Program-made: the position numbers and the translations under genes | The notes under the pieces: model-generated | The model's input: only the letters and a program-made list of their open reading frames with translations | Told to the model about the DNA's origin: nothing | Databases searched by the model: none | In this document: positions 59,631 through 64,000 of the stretch, piece after piece | How the letters are laid out: each line of letters opens with the position of its first letter | How positions within the stretch are numbered: position 1 is the first letter of the stretch | From: Bog-756 sp963734435 | GTDB taxonomy: Bacteria > Actinomycetota > Acidimicrobiia > Acidimicrobiales > RAAP-2 | Direction of reading: 5' to 3' | DNA length: 64,000 nt | NCBI GenBank assembly: GCA_963734435.1 | Contig: CAVTHA010000013.1 | Coordinates: 75,476 to 139,475, forward strand

Positions 59631-60420
59631 GGCTCCGGCCGAGCCGCCGGCCGAGCCGCCGAGGGAGCCGCCGAGGGAGCCGACCGATCCGCACGGTGAG
59701 CCCCGGCCGGCGTACTACGCGGCGCGAGGCGGAGGGTGGCGGGACTGGTGGACGATCCTCCATCCGCCCTACACCTCCTGGCACCTGGCGTACGTGGTCA
59801 TCGGCGCGTGCCTCGCCCCGGTGGTCAACACCACCAGGCTGATCGCCACCCTCATCGCCTTCTTCCTCGCCGTCGGTCTGGCCGCCCACGCCCTCGACGA
59901 GCTGCACGGCCGGCCGTTGCGGACCCACATCCCCGCCGGAGTGCTCCTGGCGGTGGCCGGTGTCGCCCTGGTCGGTGCCATGGCCCTGGGCGTCGCCGGC
60001 TCCATCCAAGTGGGGTGGGCGCTGGTCCCGTTCCTGGTCGTCGGCCCGGTGCTGGTGGTCGGCTACAACTTCGAGCTCTTCGGCGGAGCCCTCCACAACG
60101 ACGCCGGGTTCGCCGCCAGTTGGGGGGCCTTTCCCGTCCTCACCGCCTACGTGGCCCAGACCGGCACCCTGGCGGTGGCCCCGTCGATCGCCGCCGCCGG
60201 CGCTTTCGCCCTGTCCGCGGCGCAGAGGGCGCTCAGTACCCCGGCCCGGTTGCTCCGGCGCCGGGCCACCCAGGTGGAGGGTTCGATCACCCTGTCCGAC
60301 GGGGGCTCGGTCCCCGTCAACCCGGTCACGCTGCTCGACCCCCTCGAGCGGGCCCTGCGGGCCACGGCCTGGGCGGTCGTGTTGATAGCCGCCTCCCTGG
60401 CTGTGTCCCGCCTCACCTGA
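59623..60420 (+). CDS. UbiA-like polytopic membrane protein, function unknown
   Basis: The 265-residue protein starts with a Pro/Glu repeat tail (EPPAEPPREPPREP) and has about seven helices. HPPYTSWHLAYVVIGACLAP opens the membrane part, followed by FFLAVGLAAHALDELHGRPL, which has a His-x-x-Asp-Glu patch where UbiA enzymes have an Asp-rich motif. A later loop, GYNFELFGGALHNDAGFAAS, is also reminiscent of the second UbiA loop, but only one Asp is present. It may be a divergent prenyltransferase or a related non-catalytic fold. It overlaps the methyltransferase, so both act together. Confidence 0.6.
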   Translation: MAEAPAEPPAEPPREPPREPTDPHGEPRPAYYAARGGGWRDWWTILHPPYTSWHLAYVVIGACLAPVVNTTRLIATLIAFFLAVGLAAHALDELHGRPLRTHIPAGVLLAVAGVALVGAMALGVAGSIQVGWALVPFLVVGPVLVVGYNFELFGGALHNDAGFAASWGAFPVLTAYVAQTGTLAVAPSIAAAGAFALSAAQRALSTPARLLRRRATQVEGSITLSDGGSVPVNPVTLLDPLERALRATAWAVVLIAASLAVSRLT

Positions 60421-60488
60421 TTCGGTCGGTCGGCGGTGAACCATTCGGCCCAGGCGAAGCCTCCCCGACCAGGACTACCTTGACGAGC

Positions 60489-61727
60489 GTGGACAGCGAA
60501 CGATTCAGCGACGTCGACTTCGACCGGTTCCACCGGGACGAGCTTCCGTCGCTCGTCGACGCCTGGGGTCCGCTGTTCTCGGACTCCGACCTCGCCGTTG
60601 TCGAGCCGCTGGCGTTCCGGCTCGACGATGGCCGGTCGTACACCTATGTCCCGAAGGGACGGTCGTTCTCGGTCGAACCGGGCATCGGCCGGGCTCACAC
60701 CGTCACGGAGATGGCCTATGAGCCATGGCGGGCCTTTCGGTGGGAGCTCCGTTCCTCGTTCGCTCTGCTCTATGCCCAGGAGCTGGCGGTGACCCGGGGC
60801 AGCTTCGGGCAGCTGGTGCGGTGGGAGCCGGCCCTGCGCGGAGCCTTCGACGGCCAGCAGACCTACGACATCGACGATCCTCCGCCGGTGCTCGACGCAA
60901 ACGGCCAGCATCTCGAGGTCGGTCGGGCGTTCACCCTCGACGAGCCGGAGGCCGAGCTGGCGGACTTCCTCGGGCGGGCCGGCTATCTCCACCTGCGCCA
61001 CGTCATGGAGCCTGACGAGATCGAGGCTCTGCGGCAGGACGTGGTCGCGGCGGTGGCGCAGGCTCGCCCCGACGACCGGCGCTCGTGGTGGACGACGGTG
61101 AACGGCCACGAGGTCTGCAGCCGGGTCAACTACCTGAACGATCGGTCCGAGCGGGTGGCTGCTCTGGGATCGGACGATCGCTTCCTTCGGATCGCCCAGC
61201 TCACTGGACCCGATCTGCGTGACGCGCCCGACAGGCTGGACGGGAACGGTGTGGTCATCAAGGTCCCAGGCGCCACCGAGGGCCTCGCCGATCTCCCATT
61301 CCATCGCGACTGCGGCATGGGCGGCCATCCGGTGAAGTGCCCCATGCTCAACGTCGGCATCCAGCTGGACCCGGCCACGGCCGAGTCAGGTCAACTGCAG
61401 ATGATCCCCGGCTCACACCTCGGGACGTCTCGGCTCCCCGGGCCACGGGAATCGGAACGGCTGCCCGTCGTGGCCCTGACCACCGAGCCCGGAGACGTGA
61501 CCGTCCACTTCGGGCACACCCTCCACGCCGCCCCACCGCCCACTGATCCGCACGCCAGGGGGCGGCGAGCCCTGTACCTCTCCCTGGTGCCTCCCATGAC
61601 CTTCGAGATGATCGGGCCGGGTCAGGGTTACAACGACGTCCTCTTCACCAGCGACGCAGGCCGTGTCCAACACGTCGACCGGTTACGCCAGCGCGCCAGC
61701 AACCTCGGGCGTCGGCCCGAAGCCTGA
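60489..61727 (+). CDS. Phytanoyl-CoA dioxygenase-family (PhyH) oxygenase
   Basis: The protein is about 412 residues. The first about 145 residues are a less conserved domain (DELPSLVDAWGPLFSDSDLA). The PhyH fold follows: FLGRAGYLHLRHVMEPDEIE, iron ligands H-x-D in LPFHRDCGMGGHP, LQMIPGSHLGTSR, and the distal His with 2-oxoglutarate Arg in VHFGHTLHAAPPP..RRALYLSL. It should be a Fe(II)/2-oxoglutarate-dependent hydroxylase, substrate unknown. The start may be GTG 60489 or TTG 60480, the latter better spaced from AGGA. Confidence 0.83.
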   Translation: MDSERFSDVDFDRFHRDELPSLVDAWGPLFSDSDLAVVEPLAFRLDDGRSYTYVPKGRSFSVEPGIGRAHTVTEMAYEPWRAFRWELRSSFALLYAQELAVTRGSFGQLVRWEPALRGAFDGQQTYDIDDPPPVLDANGQHLEVGRAFTLDEPEAELADFLGRAGYLHLRHVMEPDEIEALRQDVVAAVAQARPDDRRSWWTTVNGHEVCSRVNYLNDRSERVAALGSDDRFLRIAQLTGPDLRDAPDRLDGNGVVIKVPGATEGLADLPFHRDCGMGGHPVKCPMLNVGIQLDPATAESGQLQMIPGSHLGTSRLPGPRESERLPVVALTTEPGDVTVHFGHTLHAAPPPTDPHARGRRALYLSLVPPMTFEMIGPGQGYNDVLFTSDAGRVQHVDRLRQRASNLGRRPEA

Positions 61728-61733
61728 TCTGTC

Positions 61734-62090
61734 TCATCCCCAGCCCAGCTCCCGCAGTCGGCCGTCATCGATGCCGAAATGGTGGCCGACCTCATGGATG
61801 ACCGTCTTGCGCACCATCTCCACCACTTCCGCCGACGTGTGGCAGTTCTGGCAGATGGTCGCCATGTAGATGGTGATCCGGTCGGGAACGGAGGCCGTGT
61901 AGGAGTTGCCCCGGCGGGTCAGGGGAATCCCTTCGTACAGACCTAGGAGTGAGCCGGGTGGGCTGGTCTCATCGACCAACACGGCGACGTTCTCCATGTG
62001 TCGGCGGAGATGCGGCGGGATCCCCTCGAGCGCGTCGGAGACCAGTTGCTCGAATTCCTCCACCGGCAGCTCGACCACGACGACCATCAT
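61734..62090 (-). CDS. Minimal zincin-like metallopeptidase
   Basis: The 118-residue protein has the metal motif HEVGHHFGIDDGRLRELG (HExxH plus a later Asp), MATICQNCHT before it, and a beta-rich N-terminus (VDETSPPGSLLGLYEGIPLT). This matches the minimal MMP-like metallopeptidase family in actinobacteria. It may be a small protease or a metal-binding regulator. It is convergent with the PhyH gene, 6 bp apart, and downstream of the AGPS-like gene across a repeat array. Confidence 0.82.
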   Translation of the reverse strand: MMVVVVELPVEEFEQLVSDALEGIPPHLRRHMENVAVLVDETSPPGSLLGLYEGIPLTRRGNSYTASVPDRITIYMATICQNCHTSAEVVEMVRKTVIHEVGHHFGIDDGRLRELGWG

Positions 62091-62102
62091 GACTCGCGGT
62101 CG

Positions 62103-62224
62103 CCCGTCAGTGTCCTCGGCGCGGCCCTGTCAGTGGCTTCGCCGCGGACCCGTCAGAGCCTTCGCCCAGCCCCGTCAGAGCCTTCGCCCAGCCCCGTCAG
62201 AGCCTTCGCCCAGCCCCGTCAGAG
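62103..62224. repeat. 22-bp tandem repeat array overlapping the AGPS-like stop
   Basis: Three perfect copies (62149-62170, 62171-62192, 62193-62214) of CCCGTCAGAGCCTTCGCCCA plus GC, a partial copy to 62224 containing the stop codon, and two diverged copies from 62103 (22 and 24 bp). On the coding strand the array starts at the TGA. Confidence 0.9.
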
Positions 62225-63820
62225 ATCGAACAGGACGCCCGGGTTGAGCATCCCGTCGGGATCGACGGCCTGCTTGGCGGCACGCAGCTGGGCGGCGAAC
62301 AGCTCAGGGCGCTGTCGGTCGTAGCCCGGGCGATGGTCCCGGCCGACCGCATGGTGGTGGGTCACCGTGCCACCTTCGGCTTCGATCACATCCATCACCT
62401 CGGCCTTGACCGCCGACCATTGGTCAAGCCGACCGGAACGGTGCGCTGGTGCGAGAACCGTGAAATACGGTGCGGCGCCGTCCGGATAGACATGAGTGAG
62501 GCGACACGTGACCAGCCCAGGCCAGGCTCCCACCGACCGCAGCGCCTGCTCGGTCGCCAACCGGATGCGATCGACGAACGGCTTGAAGCGGTCCCACGTG
62601 ACGGCGGTTTCGAACGTCTCACTGATCAGACCCAGGCTCACCAGCGTGTCGCGGAGGTACGGGGCCCGGAGGAAGGCGGATCGCCAACGATCGGCCGCGT
62701 CGCGCCCGGTGTTGTTCTCCCTGCTGTGGCCCGGACTCCGCATCTCGAGGGACCCGCCGTGGTCACCGACGATGGTGGCGGCCCGCGACAGGGCGCCCTC
62801 GACCGGGTGATCACCTGACTCGAACCCGACCAGGAGCAGATGGGCGGACCCGTCGCCGGTGCTGCTGATGAGCGCCTCGGTGGCGTCGAGCAGCCTGCAG
62901 TTCGACGGCCACAGCCCTGACTGGGCGAGCGCCCTCGTCGCCTCGGCCCCGGCGTCGAAGGAGTCGAAGCGGGCAACCCCACTCGCTCGGAAGCGCGGCC
63001 GGTCCTGTAGGCGCATCCACGCTTCAGTGATCACTCCGAACGTCCCCTCCGATCCGAGCATGAGCCGGTCCGGTGACGGCCCCGCTCCGGAACCGGGCAG
63101 TCGCCGCGATTCCCACACTCCCTTCGGCGTGATGGCCCGCATCGACTCGACGAAGTCGTCGATATGGGTGTGCAGGGTGGCGAAATGCCCGGCAGACCGG
63201 GTGGCCAGCCATCCGCCGAGTGACGAGACCTCGAAGCTCTGCGGGTAGTGCCGCAGGGTGAAGCCAGACGATCGGAGCTGCTCCTCGAGGTCGGGCCCGA
63301 ATACGCCGGCCTGGACGCGTGCGGCGCGGGAAGTGCGGTCGATCTCGAGCACCTGGTCCAGGCGACTGAGATCGCAGCTGACCACCGGTCGATCGTCGTC
63401 AGGCGGAGCCTCGACCCCACCGACCACCGAGGAGCCGCCGCCGTAGGGGATCACCACCGCGCCGACGTCCGAGGCCCAGTCGAGTACGGCCACGACACCG
63501 GTCTCGTCGGGCGGGATGGCGACGACATCAGGCGGTCGCTCCCATCGGCGTTCAAGGGCTCGCACGACGTCCCGATAGGACTTGCCATAGGTGTGGCCAG
63601 CTCGGGTCAGGTCGTCGACCCGACACCACTCGGCCAGCGTCGATGGCGGCGCCATCCGGGGTCGGTCAAGGGCGATCTCCGCCGACCCGGGTGGTTCGAC
63701 CGGTTCGAGCGCATCGTCCCCGAGCAAGAGCTGCATCCGTGTCCCCAACTCGTACTGTTGCGCACGGGTGAGACCCTCGCCCTCGTAACCCCATCCCCAG
63801 AAGCGGCGCACGGCGGGCAT
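62219..63820 (-). CDS. FAD-linked oxidase, alkylglycerone-phosphate synthase-like
   Basis: The 533-residue flavoenzyme has the vanillyl-alcohol-oxidase fold: IPYGGGSSVVGGVEAPP binds FAD pyrophosphate, LRHYPQSFEVSSLGGWLATR, MLGSEGTFGVITEAWMR, and the active-site TVTHHHAVGRDHRPGYDRQR. The end DPDGMLNPGVLF is family-typical. Such enzymes make ether bonds in plasmalogen-like lipids, or in some actinobacteria act as other oxidases. The His-rich active-site motif is intact. Start ATG 63820; the 180-bp leader holds two inverted repeats. Confidence 0.85.
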   Translation of the reverse strand: MPAVRRFWGWGYEGEGLTRAQQYELGTRMQLLLGDDALEPVEPPGSAEIALDRPRMAPPSTLAEWCRVDDLTRAGHTYGKSYRDVVRALERRWERPPDVVAIPPDETGVVAVLDWASDVGAVVIPYGGGSSVVGGVEAPPDDDRPVVSCDLSRLDQVLEIDRTSRAARVQAGVFGPDLEEQLRSSGFTLRHYPQSFEVSSLGGWLATRSAGHFATLHTHIDDFVESMRAITPKGVWESRRLPGSGAGPSPDRLMLGSEGTFGVITEAWMRLQDRPRFRASGVARFDSFDAGAEATRALAQSGLWPSNCRLLDATEALISSTGDGSAHLLLVGFESGDHPVEGALSRAATIVGDHGGSLEMRSPGHSRENNTGRDAADRWRSAFLRAPYLRDTLVSLGLISETFETAVTWDRFKPFVDRIRLATEQALRSVGAWPGLVTCRLTHVYPDGAAPYFTVLAPAHRSGRLDQWSAVKAEVMDVIEAEGGTVTHHHAVGRDHRPGYDRQRPELFAAQLRAAKQAVDPDGMLNPGVLFDL

Positions 63821-64000
63821 CGTTGCGGATGCTAGATCCGAGAGCCTGTCCCGGTTCTCTCGGATTGCTCTCTAGTTGCTTGGTCGGGTTTGCTCTCTAC
63901 CGAATTCGCTCTGCAATTCTGCTGTTCTTGGCGCGGATCTGTGAGATCCGTTCGACCTTTCAGTTCGCCATCTCCGTCACCAGCCAATCCGTCACACCCT
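63821..64000. promoter_or_regulatory. AT-richer leader with two perfect inverted repeats
   Basis: CCGAGAG-N12-CTCTCGG (63838-63844, 63857-63863) lies 18 bp upstream of the AGPS-like start, and CGGATC-N5-GATCCG is at 63934-63950. TTGCTCTCTA occurs twice between them. The composition is visibly less GC-rich than the genes. No gene seen up to the edge. Confidence 0.45.

Overview
The window is GC-rich chromosomal DNA from an actinobacterium. Supporting evidence: a dnaK-grpE-dnaJ-hspR-clpB operon with a HAIR-like operator, a SenX3/RegX3-type two-component pair, adjacent clpS and DUF2017 genes, an EtfD-type iron-sulfur oxidoreductase, a membrane-anchored AarF/UbiB kinase, and many GTG starts and four-base ATGA/GTGA gene overlaps. 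A lipoprotein with repeated Ser-Cys-Pro...Cys units, together with sulfotransferase, DUF1214 and phytanoyl-dioxygenase-like genes, makes class Acidimicrobiia my best guess. That is inference from gene content only.

Layout. 1-1.6 kb: end of a conjugation/type IV secretion-like cluster (TrbL-like and DUF6112-like proteins). 1.7-10.4 kb: sensor kinase and regulator, serS, an ABC exporter, a TlpA-like thioredoxin beside heme A biosynthesis (ctaB, ctaA), then clpS-DUF2017. 10.5-10.8 kb: tRNA-Glu, tRNA-Asp, tRNA-Phe. 10.9-20 kb: accessory genes, including two PadR-controlled units with palindromic operator candidates (an ABC-2 exporter and a ferredoxin), an SDR, thpR and an acyl-CoA dehydrogenase remnant. 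20-32.6 kb: purine biosynthesis in two minus-strand operons (purL-purF-purM-pyrE and purA-purD-purB-purC-purS-purQ) separated by one small basic-protein gene. 32.7-42 kb: UbiB-like kinase and the heat-shock operon. 42-48.9 kb: ATP-grasp, alpha-E and transglutaminase cluster, gpmA, and glnB-amt with a GlnR-like box array. 49-54 kb: membrane proteins, a cyclic-nucleotide-binding protein, etfD, dcd and tRNA-Gly. 54-64 kb: sulfotransferase, DUF1214, hydrolase, a quinone/isoprenoid-like trio, a PhyH oxygenase, a minimal zincin, and an alkylglycerone-phosphate-synthase-like flavoenzyme.

Two window-wide patterns stand out. First, many conserved genes are broken only by single-base indels with the protein continuing intact in another frame. 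These are densest at 2.8-10.4 kb, which looks like sequence error rather than decay, and they also create false read-through fusions. Second, many intergenic gaps carry their own short tandem repeat (units of about 9-24 bp), several starting at a stop codon or at a tRNA 3' end.

No CRISPR array, insertion sequence, prophage or rRNA was seen. The best leads for new biology are the ATP-grasp/alpha-E/transglutaminase unit, the Cys-repeat lipoprotein, the stop-codon-proximal repeats, and the membrane protein next to the reductase and methyltransferase near 59 kb.
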